From: Bacillota bacterium
GTDB lineage: Bacteria > Bacillota_A > Clostridia > Clostridiales > Clostridiaceae
Assembly (NCBI GenBank): GCA_021837545.1
Contig: JAKBFR010000023.1
Span: forward strand, 1-26,031
DNA: 26,031 nt
Reading direction: 5' to 3'
A program made the position numbers and the translations under genes. Shown here piece after piece: positions 14,457-23,590 of this stretch (within the stretch, counting starts at the first letter, position 1; each line of letters starts with the position of its first letter). The notes below the pieces were generated by a model that saw only the letters and a program-made list of their open reading frames with translations, ran no database searches and was not told where the DNA came from.

Positions 14457-15833
14457 ATGAAAAAGAAAACATTATATAGATGCTTGAGCTGTGGCTTTGA
14501 AAGTATAAAGTGGCTTGGAAAATGTCCAACATGCAATAGTTGGAATACATTAGAAGAAGTCGTTGTTGAATCAAAAAGTTTGCAAACAAGAATAAGGCAA
14601 GCATCTAAAAAGCCAATAAAAAAACTATTAGAAGTAGTTTCTAATAAAAGCGATAGAATAGTTACAGGAATAAATGAATTTGATAGAGTGATGGGTGGAG
14701 GAATTGTAAAAGATTCAATTTCGATTATAACTGCTAGACCAGGTGCTGGAAAATCAACATTACTTCTTCAAATCTCAGATGCTATAGCGCAAAAGGGGTA
14801 TAAAGTAATTTATGCATCTGGAGAAGAAAGTGACAGCCAAATAAAAAATAGAGCAGATAGAATTCTTGATAAAATTCATGAAAATATATGGGTAGTGCAA
14901 GAAACAAGTCTTGATAATGTTTTAGATGCAGTCGAAGAAATAAGTCCTGATATGCTGATTGTAGATAGTATTCAAACATTTACGATGGAAGCTTCATTAC
15001 CAGCAAGGGCGGGTTCTCCAACACAAACTATGGAGTGTGCTAATGCACTACTTCAGATTGCTAAAAATGAAAAGAGACCAAGGGCAGTTATTGTTGTAGG
15101 TCAAATGACTAAGAATGATGAACTTGCAGGACTTCGGGCGTTAGAACATTTAGTTGATACAGTTCTTATAATAGAAGATGACAATGATGAAGAATTGCGT
15201 GTGCTTGTAAGCTCTAAAAATAGATTTGGTAGCATTGAAAATGGATTTTTTCAAATGTGTGAGAAAGGTGTTATCTCAATAGATAATCCATCAGAGTTTT
15301 TTATGACAAAGCGTGAAGAAGGTGAAATAGTTTCTGGAAGTGCATTGACTGTAATTAAAGAAGGAACACGAGCGATTATAACTGAGATAGAGAGTTTAGT
15401 ATCTAAAAGCTTTACTCCATATCCTACACGTATAGGAGAAACATTAGGCAAAGATAAATTAAATACATTAATATCTATATTAGAACAACGTGGAGGTATT
15501 AATCTGTATGATAAAAATGTAATTATTAAAACTACTGGTGGTATAAAAATAAGAGAACAAGGAATTAATTTAGCTGTAATAATGAGCATAGTATCATCTG
15601 TAAAGCAACGAGGTATAGAGTCTAATATTGCATTTATAGCAGACGTAGGATTGACTGGTGAACTTAAAAAAGTACCATCATTGGAAAGTAGAGTTAAAGA
15701 ACTTGAGAGGATGGGATTTAAAAAAGTTTATGTCCCAAAGAATTCATTTATGAGAGAAAGTAGTTTTGAAAAAATTGAAGTAATTGAATTAAAGACGTTA
15801 ACAAATGTAATAAATCATGTATACAATGATTAA
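14457..15833 (+). CDS. radA: RadA (Sms), DNA recombination/repair ATPase
   Basis: This 458-residue protein starts with a C4 zinc finger (C9, C12, C23, C26). It has a RecA-like ATPase core with Walker A ARPGAGKST (93-101), the family-specific KNRFG motif near 255, and a Lon-protease-like C-terminal domain (GGIKIREQGINLAVIMSI). RadA is a hexameric DnaB-like helicase that aids branch migration in homologous recombination. The Walker A begins with ARPGAG instead of the usual GEPGIG but all essential residues are kept. AAAGGGAG precedes the ATG. It is followed by disA as in B. subtilis, where the RadA and DisA proteins also interact. Confidence 0.96.
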   Translation: MKKKTLYRCLSCGFESIKWLGKCPTCNSWNTLEEVVVESKSLQTRIRQASKKPIKKLLEVVSNKSDRIVTGINEFDRVMGGGIVKDSISIITARPGAGKSTLLLQISDAIAQKGYKVIYASGEESDSQIKNRADRILDKIHENIWVVQETSLDNVLDAVEEISPDMLIVDSIQTFTMEASLPARAGSPTQTMECANALLQIAKNEKRPRAVIVVGQMTKNDELAGLRALEHLVDTVLIIEDDNDEELRVLVSSKNRFGSIENGFFQMCEKGVISIDNPSEFFMTKREEGEIVSGSALTVIKEGTRAIITEIESLVSKSFTPYPTRIGETLGKDKLNTLISILEQRGGINLYDKNVIIKTTGGIKIREQGINLAVIMSIVSSVKQRGIESNIAFIADVGLTGELKKVPSLESRVKELERMGFKKVYVPKNSFMRESSFEKIEVIELKTLTNVINHVYND

Positions 15834-15912
15834 ATAAAGAGTAAATTGAATATAATTTATACTTATATTTTTCTACAAAAAAATATATAATATTTAAATT
15901 TAATAAATATTA

Positions 15913-15941
15913 TTGAGAGATTATAGTTATTATAGTATTAT
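15913..15941 (+). promoter_or_regulatory. Possible sigma-A promoter of disA
   Basis: TTGAGA (15913-15918), 17 nt, TATTAT (15936-15941), one mismatch in each box. The 205-nt radA-disA gap suggests disA can be transcribed separately. The region is very A/T rich, so chance matches are possible. Confidence 0.4.
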
Positions 15942-16038
15942 AGTTTTATAGTTTGTATTTTAAAATTTAGGTTTTAAGGAATTAATTAGATATTAATAAC
16001 GTTGAGATATAAGATTTTTAAAGAGAGTGGGGGAGTGT

Positions 16039-17106
16039 ATGAGAATAGAAAAGGGAATAGGAATAAAAAATGTCTTAAAGATAATGTGCCCAGGCACTCA
16101 ACTAAGGGATGGTCTTGAAAATATATTAAGAGCTAAGACCGGAGGGCTGATAGTAATTGGGGACGATGAAGAAGTTATGAATCTAGTTGATGGTGGGTTT
16201 TATATTAACTCAGAGTATACTCCTTCATATGCATATGAATTGGCTAAGATGGATGGTGCTATAGTAATAACTGGAGATTTAAAGAGAATTGTCTGTGCCA
16301 ATGCTCAATTAATACCTGATTCATCTATTCCAACTTATGAAACAGGAACTAGACATAGAACAGCACATAGAGTAGCTAAACAAACTAATAAAGTAGTAAT
16401 TGCAATCTCTCAACGAAGAAATATAATAACCATGTATAAAGGTGATATAAAATATGTATTAAGAGAAAGTAGCATAATTCTAAGTAAGGCTAATCAAGCA
16501 ATTCAAACATTAGAAAAATATGTTGCAGTACTTGAACGTGTTATTAATAATTTAAATTTATTAGAATTTGAAGATTTAACAACACTTTTTGATGTAGTTA
16601 CTGCAATTCAAAGAACTGAAATGGTAATGAGAATAGTAGAAGAAATTAATATGTATATATTAGAACTTGGAAATGAAGGAAGATTAATATCTATGCAACT
16701 TAATGAATTGATTAAGCATATCGAGAGAGATGGGATATTATTAATTAGGGATTATTGTGGGGATGGATTGCAATATAATGAAGTATATGAACATATTCAA
16801 AGATTAAATTCATCAGAGCTATCAGATTTAGATGCAATTTCAAAGGTGCTAGGTCATGGGGGGACTCCTCTTATGGATACATTAATATCACCAAAGGGAT
16901 ATAGAGTATTAAGTAAAGTACCAAGGATACCATCAAATGTTATTGATAATCTTATAAAAGAATTTAAAGAATTAAGTAATATAATAGATGCAGATATAGT
17001 TGATTTAGATAATGTTGAAGGAATAGGAGAAACTAGAGCTACTGCTATTAGGGATGGCCTGAAACGTATAAAAGAACAAGTATCATTAAAAAAAGAAATA
17101 TATTAA
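16039..17106 (+). CDS. disA: DisA, diadenylate cyclase and DNA-integrity scanner
   Basis: This 355-residue enzyme makes c-di-AMP from two ATP and slows synthesis at branched DNA, delaying sporulation or growth until damage is repaired. The N-terminal DAC domain has DGA (72-74) and RHR (105-107), the catalytic and ATP-binding motifs. A helical linker follows, and the C-terminal helix-hairpin-helix ([19 protein letters not shown]) binds DNA. All hallmark residues are intact, so it should be active. The start is ATG 16039 directly after GTGGGGGAG; the in-frame GTG at 16027 is part of that site. Its product is the ligand of DarA encoded at 4262-4594. Confidence 0.96.
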   Translation: MRIEKGIGIKNVLKIMCPGTQLRDGLENILRAKTGGLIVIGDDEEVMNLVDGGFYINSEYTPSYAYELAKMDGAIVITGDLKRIVCANAQLIPDSSIPTYETGTRHRTAHRVAKQTNKVVIAISQRRNIITMYKGDIKYVLRESSIILSKANQAIQTLEKYVAVLERVINNLNLLEFEDLTTLFDVVTAIQRTEMVMRIVEEINMYILELGNEGRLISMQLNELIKHIERDGILLIRDYCGDGLQYNEVYEHIQRLNSSELSDLDAISKVLGHGGTPLMDTLISPKGYRVLSKVPRIPSNVIDNLIKEFKELSNIIDADIVDLDNVEGIGETRATAIRDGLKRIKEQVSLKKEIY

Positions 17107-17240
17107 AAAGAAACTGTATTAAAATAAAGTTATTTAGAAATAGAAGGTAAGTCATCTATTTTAGTTTATTATAGCTACATTTTTGTTCGGTTTTTTTATT
17201 ATTTATATGAAATTATTAATTAAACTTAATAATAATTCAT

Positions 17241-17268
17241 TTTAGATAAACTTATTGTATGTTATAAT
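17241..17268 (+). promoter_or_regulatory. Promoter upstream of yacL
   Basis: TATAAT (17263-17268) with the extended -10 element TG at 17260-17261 and a weak -35 (TTTAGA, 17241-17246). Predicted start near 17275, about 70 nt before the coding region. Confidence 0.5.
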
Positions 17269-17345
17269 AAAAAGGTATAGACAAAATATTTAAAATATGA
17301 TTAAAGTACTATAAAAGTGTAAATAATTAGAAGGAGGTGAAGTAT

Positions 17346-18449
17346 GTGTTAAAAAAGATGTTAAGGGGAATTTTTTCTATAATTGGAATAATAATAGGAT
17401 ATTTTATATCTGAAATATTGATTGAAATACCTCAGATTGCTAGTTTAACTTACCTTTCAACTGCTATTGCTAGAATTATATTTGTTATTATTATGTGTTT
17501 TATTTTTGGAATTATATTGTATATTATTACGCCTAGTATATATAAGGGTATTTCTAATTTAATTGAATATATTGAGAAAAGCATGCAAAAAATGAGTATA
17601 ACTGAAATAATTTATGGAACTGTAGGAGCTGTTATTGCTTTAATTCTTATGACACTTATTGCAAAGCCAATAAGTGATATAAGCAAATCAATAGGACCAA
17701 TTTTATTAATTATAGGGAATGTAGTAGCAGCTATAATAGGTGCAGAAATAATGATTAAGAAGAAAGATGATATAACGGCTCTTCTTGTTAATATCAAAAA
17801 GCCTGCAATAAAAGAAAAGAAAGCTAAAGATGCAGTTAAAGAAGTTGTCAAAGGAATTCCAAAGATATTAGATACATCAGTTATAATTGATGGAAGAATA
17901 TTTGATATATGTGAAACAGGATTCGTGGAAGGCCCATTGGTTATACCTAATTTTGTATTAGATGAATTAAGACATATCTCAGATTCCTCAGACTCCCTAA
18001 AAAGAAATAGGGGTAGAAGAGGATTAGATATATTAAATAGAATACAAAAAGAATTAGCAATAGAAACTCAAATCGTAGATGATGACTTTCCTAAAATTGC
18101 AGAAGTTGATGCAAAGTTGTTGAAGCTTGCTCAAAAGATAGAGGGAAAAGTTATAACTAATGATTATAATTTAAACAAAGTAGCTGAGTTCCAAGGCGTA
18201 CCAGTATTAAATATAAATGAATTATCAAATGCAATAAAGCCTGTTGTATTACCAGGTGAAGAAATGAGAATTGATATAGTAAAAGATGGCAAAGAATCAA
18301 GTCAAGGAGTAGCATATTTAGAAGATGGAACTATGATTGTTGTGGAAGGTGGAAAAAAATATATAGGACAAACAACAGATGTTATAGTTACCTCAGTTCT
18401 TCAAACAGCAGCGGGAAGAATGATTTTTGCAAAGCCAAAAGATAATTAG
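17346..18449 (+). CDS. yacL: PIN/TRAM-domain membrane protein (YacL family)
   Basis: This protein of about 367 residues has four hydrophobic segments in the first 140 residues. A PIN nuclease-like domain follows ([43 protein letters not shown], with the acidic residues expected of a Mg2+ site), and a C-terminal TRAM domain ([13 protein letters not shown] to MIFAK) that usually binds RNA. It is probably a membrane-anchored RNA-directed nuclease, though the substrate is unknown. I take GTG 17346 as the start, 6 nt after AAGGAGGTG. The in-frame GTG at 17337 is part of that site and ATG 17358 is too far. The order disA-yacL-ispD is conserved in Firmicutes. Confidence 0.9.
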   Translation: MLKKMLRGIFSIIGIIIGYFISEILIEIPQIASLTYLSTAIARIIFVIIMCFIFGIILYIITPSIYKGISNLIEYIEKSMQKMSITEIIYGTVGAVIALILMTLIAKPISDISKSIGPILLIIGNVVAAIIGAEIMIKKKDDITALLVNIKKPAIKEKKAKDAVKEVVKGIPKILDTSVIIDGRIFDICETGFVEGPLVIPNFVLDELRHISDSSDSLKRNRGRRGLDILNRIQKELAIETQIVDDDFPKIAEVDAKLLKLAQKIEGKVITNDYNLNKVAEFQGVPVLNINELSNAIKPVVLPGEEMRIDIVKDGKESSQGVAYLEDGTMIVVEGGKKYIGQTTDVIVTSVLQTAAGRMIFAKPKDN

Positions 18450-18470
18450 AAATTAAGGAGATTTTTCCGT

Positions 18471-19145
18471 ATGGTTAGTGCAATAGTATTAGCTGGAGGA
18501 AGAGGTAAGAGAATGGGTTCTGTTCAAAGCAAACAATATATTGATTTGAATGGCAAACCCATTCTTTATTACACTCTTAAACAGTTTATAAAAAATGATT
18601 TAATTGATAAGATTATTTTAGTAATTCCAGAAGATGAAAAAAATTATTGTAAGAATGAAGTGTTAGATAAATATGGATTAATAATTGACAGCCTAGTATT
18701 TGGCGGAACAGAAAGACAGGATTCTGTATATAATGCTTTAGTTGAATTAGAAGGTTCAGATATAGTGTTAATTCATGATGGAGCAAGACCTTTTGTGTCA
18801 CAAAGAATTATAAATGACGCTATTAAATACGCTAGAATCTATAAAGCTACAGCACCAGGAGTAATGCCTAAAGATACCATAAAAGTTAAAGATGAAAATA
18901 ATTTTTCAGTAGATACATTAATCAGAAACAACCTTGTTGCTATTCAGACCCCTCAAGCTTTTAATTTTAATATGATATATGAATGTCATAAAAAAGTTAA
19001 AGAAAGAGGAATAATGGTTACTGATGATACTAAGGTAGTAGAACTTTTTGGGAATAAGGTTTATATTTATGAAGGTGATTATACGAATATAAAAATAACA
19101 ACACAAGAAGATTTGATTTTGGCAGAATATTTGGTAAAAAAGTAG
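18471..19145 (+). CDS. ispD: 2-C-methyl-D-erythritol 4-phosphate cytidylyltransferase
   Basis: This 224-residue enzyme joins CTP and methylerythritol phosphate in the non-mevalonate isoprenoid pathway. Signature parts are LAGGRGKRMG (near 7-16) with the later Lys of SKQY for CTP binding, HDGARPFV (near 104-111) and the ending TTQEDLILAEYL. Length is normal. TTAAGGAG precedes the ATG, 21 nt after yacL, so the two are co-transcribed. The usual partner gene ispF does not follow here and must lie elsewhere. Confidence 0.95.
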   Translation: MVSAIVLAGGRGKRMGSVQSKQYIDLNGKPILYYTLKQFIKNDLIDKIILVIPEDEKNYCKNEVLDKYGLIIDSLVFGGTERQDSVYNALVELEGSDIVLIHDGARPFVSQRIINDAIKYARIYKATAPGVMPKDTIKVKDENNFSVDTLIRNNLVAIQTPQAFNFNMIYECHKKVKERGIMVTDDTKVVELFGNKVYIYEGDYTNIKITTQEDLILAEYLVKK

Positions 19146-19160
19146 AACAATGATAATATA

Positions 19161-19189
19161 TTGACAGTTAAAATTCAAGAAGTTATAAT
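19161..19189 (+). promoter_or_regulatory. Consensus sigma-A promoter of the proS-cysS unit
   Basis: Exact TTGACA (19161-19166), 17 nt, exact TATAAT (19184-19189). The predicted start near 19196 begins a leader of about 540 nt that holds a folded segment and a T-box. Strong constitutive initiation fits control by attenuation. Confidence 0.88.
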
Positions 19190-19208
19190 GAATTAAAATA
19201 AAGTGAAA

Positions 19209-19333
19209 CTTGATTAAGGTGGCAGAATCCCCTTATACCCACAAGGGGCACCTAGTAACATCAAGGGTCACAATGTCCAGGATCGTGTATCCATTATATC
19301 CACTTAAATAAGTGGAGTGCTACGTATACTAGC
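19209..19333 (+). other. Structured leader segment upstream of the proS T-box (element A)
   Basis: One long imperfect hairpin can form from CTTGAT/ATCAAG (19209-19214 with 19260-19265), AGGTG/CACCT and CCCCTT/AAGGGG (19229-19234 with 19243-19248). Alternatively CTAGTA (19252-19257) pairs with TACTAG (19327-19332). CCACTT AAAT AAGTGG (19300-19315) is a perfect small hairpin. The motif CACAAGGGGYACCTAGT at 19240-19256 recurs before mrnC (23046-23062). I do not recognise it as a known riboswitch, and it is not part of a standard T-box. Confidence 0.5.
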
Positions 19334-19351
19334 TATCGAATAAAATAAAGT

Positions 19352-19558
19352 TTGTAGAGCGATGATGAAGAATAGTAGAAGTCGATTATTAAGAGAAAAA
19401 GTCCATAGGCTGTAAGACTTTTAAACAGACTTTGAACCAGCTTTTGAGTATAGGTAAAAACTATCGGTTTAATACCGTTATCATTATTAGAGAACAAATT
19501 TAGGTGGTACCGCGATAAAAAGTTCGCCCTAAGGCATATATTAGGGGGGATTTTTTTT
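19352..19558 (+). promoter_or_regulatory. T-box riboswitch (proline, specifier CCA)
   Basis: The T-box sequence AGGTGGTACCGCG lies at 19502-19514, followed by a terminator CCCTAA/TTAGGG (19527-19546) and eight T. Upstream, GATGATGAAGAATAGTAG starts Stem I, and its 3' side carries GAACCAGC with specifier CCA (19437-19439), read by tRNA-Pro(UGG). UGGU in the T-box pairs with the ACCA end of the tRNA. Uncharged tRNA-Pro would allow read-through into proS. Confidence 0.92.
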
Positions 19559-19738
19559 ATTTTTCAGAAAATTACAATGAAAGTATAATTTTTGAAATAT
19601 ATTACTAATATTTAAAAAATTAATAATAGTAAATTATAAACTGGAAATGAATAAATGCTCTTTTAGAATTCGAAAAATACTTTTTTAGCTAAATTATTTA
19701 GATACAATATAAATAAAATTATAGGAGGAAATACTAAA

Positions 19739-21451
19739 ATGAAAATGTCTAATATGTTAATATCAACATTAAGAGAAGTACCAGCAGAAGCAGAAATCGA
19801 TAGCCATAAACTTATGTTAAGATCTGGAATGATAAGAAAAATGGCAGCAGGTGTATATAACTATTTACCACTTGGATTAAAAGTTTTGAAAAAGGTAGAA
19901 GATATAGTAAGGGAAGAAATGAATGCAGCAGGTGCACAAGAATTTTTAGCTTCAGCTATTATTCCAGCAGAATTATGGAAAGAGTCAGGTAGATGGGATG
20001 CATATGGAGCAGAAATGTTCAGACTAAAAGATAGAGGAGAACGAGATTTTTGTTTAGGACCTACTCATGAAGAAGTTTTTACTGATATAGCAAGAAATGA
20101 AATTAAATCATATAAGCAATTACCACTTAATTTATATCAAATTCAAACTAAATATAGAGATGAGCGTAGACCAAGATTTGGTATTATGAGATCTAGGGAA
20201 TTTGTTATGAAAGATGCATATAGCTTTGACAAAGATCAAGCAGGTTTAGATTTAGTATATGATAAAATGAATGATGCATATGTTAAAATATTCAATAGAT
20301 GTGGGTTAGACGCTAAATGTGTTGCAGCCGACTCAGGCGCTATTGGTGGCTCTAATTCAGCAGAATTTATGGTTAAATCAGAAGTTGGAGAAGATGATGT
20401 AGTATTCTGTACTCAATGTAATTATGCAGCAAATATTGAAAAAGCAACTTCTAAATTAGAGGACGTAGAAAAAGAAGAACTATTTGAGGTGCAAAAGATA
20501 GCTACTCCAAATAGTAGAGGAATAGATGAGGTATCAGAGTTTTTAAATATATTGCCTAAAAAGACAGTTAAAACTTTACTATATAATGTTGATGGAAAAA
20601 TCGTTGCTGTATTTGTAAGAGGAGATAGAGAAGTTAATGAAGTTAAAGTTGCTAATGCTTCAAATGCTTCAGGAGATATAGAAATGGCTTCTCATGAAGA
20701 ATATATAAATGCAGCTGGATGTGATATTGGATTTGCTGGACCGATAGGAATAAAAGCTGACTTGATATTGGTGGATGAAGAAGTACAAAATATGTATAAT
20801 TTTGTTGGTGGAGCAAATGAAACTGGATATCATATAAAAAACGTAAATTATGGAAGAGATTTTGAGGGGACTGTTGGTGATTTCAGAAATGTAACTGAAG
20901 GAGAAAAATGTCCGATTTGTGGTGAAAAAATCACTATTGCTAGAGGAACTGAAGTTGGTCATATATTTAAACTTGGAATTAAATATTCAAAAGCTATGAA
21001 GGCTAATTTTATTGACGAAGATGGAAAAGAAAAGCCATTTATAATGGGGTGTTATGGTATTGGAGTTACAAGGACAATGGCATCTATAATTGAACAACAT
21101 CATGACGAAAATGGTATAGCATGGCCATTGTCTGTTGCACCATATCATGTTTCAATAATTCCTGTAAATGTTAAGGATGAAGAACAAACCAAAGTGGCAA
21201 ATGAGCTTTATGAAGAATTAATAAATATGGGAATAGAAGCTCTTCTAGATGATAGAAATGAAAGAGCGGGAGTGAAATTTAAAGATTCAGAATTGATGGG
21301 AATACCAATGAGAGTAACTGTAGGTAAAAAAATTGGTGACGGAGAAGTTGAATTTAAGCTTAGAGATAGTGAGATGGAAGTAATAAAAATAAGTGATGTT
21401 TGTAATATAATAAAAGGTCAATTTAATAAAAATAATATGAAGTTAAAATAA
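19739..21451 (+). CDS. proS: Prolyl-tRNA synthetase
   Basis: This 570-residue class II synthetase of the bacterial type charges tRNA-Pro. Motif 1 is near [20 protein letters not shown] to [14 protein letters not shown], motif 2 [25 protein letters not shown] near 138-162, and motif 3 [17 protein letters not shown] near 438-454. An INS editing domain, which clears mischarged Ala-tRNA-Pro, sits between motifs 2 and 3. A CPICG pair lies within it. ATAGGAGG precedes the ATG. It is controlled by the proline T-box just upstream and is followed 17 nt later by cysS. Confidence 0.97.
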   Translation: MKMSNMLISTLREVPAEAEIDSHKLMLRSGMIRKMAAGVYNYLPLGLKVLKKVEDIVREEMNAAGAQEFLASAIIPAELWKESGRWDAYGAEMFRLKDRGERDFCLGPTHEEVFTDIARNEIKSYKQLPLNLYQIQTKYRDERRPRFGIMRSREFVMKDAYSFDKDQAGLDLVYDKMNDAYVKIFNRCGLDAKCVAADSGAIGGSNSAEFMVKSEVGEDDVVFCTQCNYAANIEKATSKLEDVEKEELFEVQKIATPNSRGIDEVSEFLNILPKKTVKTLLYNVDGKIVAVFVRGDREVNEVKVANASNASGDIEMASHEEYINAAGCDIGFAGPIGIKADLILVDEEVQNMYNFVGGANETGYHIKNVNYGRDFEGTVGDFRNVTEGEKCPICGEKITIARGTEVGHIFKLGIKYSKAMKANFIDEDGKEKPFIMGCYGIGVTRTMASIIEQHHDENGIAWPLSVAPYHVSIIPVNVKDEEQTKVANELYEELINMGIEALLDDRNERAGVKFKDSELMGIPMRVTVGKKIGDGEVEFKLRDSEMEVIKISDVCNIIKGQFNKNNMKLK

Positions 21452-21468
21452 CTTTAGGAGGTAAATTA

Positions 21469-22869
21469 ATGAGGATATATAATACTCTAACTAAGAAAAA
21501 AGAAGAATTTATCCCTATTATTCCAGGTGAAGTTAAAATGTATGTTTGTGGGCCAACTGTTTATAATTTTTTTCATATAGGTAATGGGAGAACATTTATT
21601 GTCTTTGATACCATCAGGAGATATTTAGAATACAGAGGATATAAAGTCACATTTATTCAAAACTTTACAGATATAGATGATAAGATGATTAATAAAGCGA
21701 ATGATGAAGGCGTAAGTGTAAAAGAACTTGGAGATAAATATATTAAAGAATATTACAAAGATGCTGATGCACTTCAACTACATAGAGCAACAGTTAATCC
21801 TAGAGCGACAGAATATATTGAAGATATAATAAAATTTGTTGAAGAATTAATTGAAGGTGGATTTGCTTATGAAGTAGATGGAGATGTATATTATAGTACA
21901 AAAAAATTCAGTGAGTATGGAAAATTAGCAGGTCAAAATTTAGATGAATTACAAGCCGGTGCGAGGATTTCTGTTGATGAAAGAAAGAAAGATTCAATGG
22001 ACTTTGCAATTTGGAAGTCACAAAAGCCAAATGAGCCTGCATGGGAGAGTCCTTGGGGTCCTGGAAGGCCAGGTTGGCATATAGAATGTTCATGTATGGC
22101 AAAAAAATTATTAGGAGATACAATTGATATTCATGCTGGTGGAATGGATTTAAAATTTCCACATCATGAAAATGAAATAGCTCAAAGTGAAGCTGTAACA
22201 GGTAAACCTTTTGCACATTATTGGATACATTCGGCATTTGTTAATGTAGACAATAAAAAAATGTCAAAATCATTAAACAACTTTTTCACTGCTAGAGAAA
22301 TTCTTGCAGAATACGATGCAGATGCAGTAAGATTTTTAATGTTATCAGGGCACTATAGAATTCAAATAAACTTTACTAAAGAACTTTTAGATTCAGCAAC
22401 ATCCTCAATAGAAAGATTATATAATTGTATAAATAATCTTGAAAATTTAAAAGAAGAAGTTAATAAAAGAACAATGGATAATGAAGAACAAGATTATTTA
22501 AAATCTTTAGATAAGTATAGAGAAAAATTCGTTGAAAAAATGGATGATGATTTTAATACCGCAGATGCAATTTCAGTATTGTTTGATTTAACAAAGGATA
22601 TTAATAATAATATTAATATAAATTCATCTGTGGAATTATGTGAAAAGGCAGAAGATTTAATTAGAGAGCTTGGAAATCCACTCGGAATTCTTCAAAATCA
22701 TATAAAGAAAGATTTGGAAGTTGAAATTCAAGAACTTATTGATAAAAGACAACAAGCGAGAAAAGATAAAGACTTTGCTTTGTCAGATGAGATAAGAGAT
22801 GACTTGAAGAATAGAAATATAATTTTAGAAGACACACCACAAGGTGTTAGATGGAAAAAGATTGATTAA
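21469..22869 (+). CDS. cysS: Cysteinyl-tRNA synthetase
   Basis: This 466-residue class I synthetase charges tRNA-Cys. It has the HIGH-type motif HIGN (36-39), the KMSKS loop (near 266), and zinc ligands C27, the Cys of [11 protein letters not shown] and the His/Glu of FPHHENE that read the cysteine thiol. TTAGGAGG precedes the ATG and the gap to proS is 17 nt, so both are under the proline T-box unless an internal promoter exists. No cysteine T-box is seen. In B. subtilis cysS follows cysE in this locus; here proS takes that place. Confidence 0.97.
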   Translation: MRIYNTLTKKKEEFIPIIPGEVKMYVCGPTVYNFFHIGNGRTFIVFDTIRRYLEYRGYKVTFIQNFTDIDDKMINKANDEGVSVKELGDKYIKEYYKDADALQLHRATVNPRATEYIEDIIKFVEELIEGGFAYEVDGDVYYSTKKFSEYGKLAGQNLDELQAGARISVDERKKDSMDFAIWKSQKPNEPAWESPWGPGRPGWHIECSCMAKKLLGDTIDIHAGGMDLKFPHHENEIAQSEAVTGKPFAHYWIHSAFVNVDNKKMSKSLNNFFTAREILAEYDADAVRFLMLSGHYRIQINFTKELLDSATSSIERLYNCINNLENLKEEVNKRTMDNEEQDYLKSLDKYREKFVEKMDDDFNTADAISVLFDLTKDINNNININSSVELCEKAEDLIRELGNPLGILQNHIKKDLEVEIQELIDKRQQARKDKDFALSDEIRDDLKNRNIILEDTPQGVRWKKID

Positions 22870-22878
22870 TTAAGAATG

Positions 22879-22898
22879 GGGTTGCAATTCTGCAACCC
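22879..22898 (+). other. Perfect hairpin after cysS without a T run
   Basis: GGGTTGCA (22879-22886), loop ATTC, TGCAACCC (22891-22898). No T tract follows (TTAGACAT), so it is a poor terminator. It may protect or help process the 3' end of cysS mRNA. Confidence 0.6.
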
Positions 22899-22976
22899 TT
22901 AGACATATGAAAGAAAGTAATGAGTAAAAGATGCATGATTGCCTTAACATGTGATATTAAATGAATATGCTGATGT

Positions 22977-23102
22977 AGTATGACATAAAGTAAAACTTTC
23001 CGGTTGGAATTCTACATTCTAGACGAATTTAGTAGAACTAATACTCACAAGGGGTACCTAGTCTAGGTATGTAATATATCAGATAAAATAGACTAGCATA
23101 CT
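22977..23102 (+). other. Structured spacer upstream of mrnC (element B)
   Basis: Three helices fit one closed junction: AGTATG (22977-22982) with CATACT (23097-23102), TTCTAC (23010-23015) with GTAGAA (23032-23037), and CTAGTCTA (23058-23065) with TAGACTAG (23089-23096), the last stacking directly on the first. The junction between the second and third holds CACAAGGGGTACCTAGT (23046-23062), shared with the proS leader. No promoter or T-box is evident. It could be a leader RNA of mrnC or a degenerate mobile repeat. Confidence 0.5.
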
Positions 23103-23147
23103 GACTTGTTATTTTTTTAATATGCTTTATTTAAAAGGAGAATTATA

Positions 23148-23561
23148 ATGTTAGATGATTTAAGAGTTAGGGAATTTTCAAAAGATGAAGCAAGAATGTT
23201 AAATCCACTTCAATTAGCAATAATAGGAGATGCCGTATTTGAAATTTTTGTTAGAAATTATGTTTTGACACAGAATACAGCATTATCAGCAAATAAGATC
23301 CACATTAACGCTATTGGGTATGTTAAAGCAAAAAGTCAATCCAATATAATGCATGAAATTGAAGGATTTTTAAATGAGGAAGAAGAAGCTGTTTACAAGC
23401 GAGGAAGAAATGCTAAGTCTCCTACAGTTCCTAAAAATGCAGAGGTAAGGGATTATAGGATGGCAACAGGGTTTGAGGCATTAGTAGGATATTTATATTT
23501 AACAGGAAATAAAGAAAGACTAGAATTCATATTTAATAAAAGTATTGAAAGTGTAAAATAA
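23148..23561 (+). CDS. mrnC: Mini-ribonuclease III (MrnC)
   Basis: This 137-residue protein is the RNase III catalytic domain without a dsRNA-binding domain; in B. subtilis it trims both ends of 23S rRNA. It shows LAIIGDAVFEIFVR (near 23-36, with the catalytic Asp), RGRNAKSPTVPKNA (near 84-97) and YRMATGFEALVGYLYL (near 101-116, with the catalytic Glu). Length is normal. AAAAGGAG precedes the ATG. It follows cysS as in B. subtilis, but after a 278-nt structured spacer. Confidence 0.95.
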   Translation: MLDDLRVREFSKDEARMLNPLQLAIIGDAVFEIFVRNYVLTQNTALSANKIHINAIGYVKAKSQSNIMHEIEGFLNEEEEAVYKRGRNAKSPTVPKNAEVRDYRMATGFEALVGYLYLTGNKERLEFIFNKSIESVK

Positions 23562-23590
23562 ATTTAGAAATCACAAAGGGAGGTTCTATA

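Noticed and set aside
17137..17165. Hairpin AAATAGA/TCTATTT as terminator of disA
   Set aside because: Only 7 A/T-rich pairs with a long loop and no proper T run; not better than chance in this composition.
19209..19333. A second T-box in tandem before the proS T-box
   Set aside because: AAGGTGG occurs once but the full TGGNACCGCG element and a Stem I with specifier loop are missing.
22879..22898. GGGTTGCA hairpin as an intrinsic terminator of cysS
   Set aside because: The stem is strong but no T tract follows, so I list it as a hairpin only.
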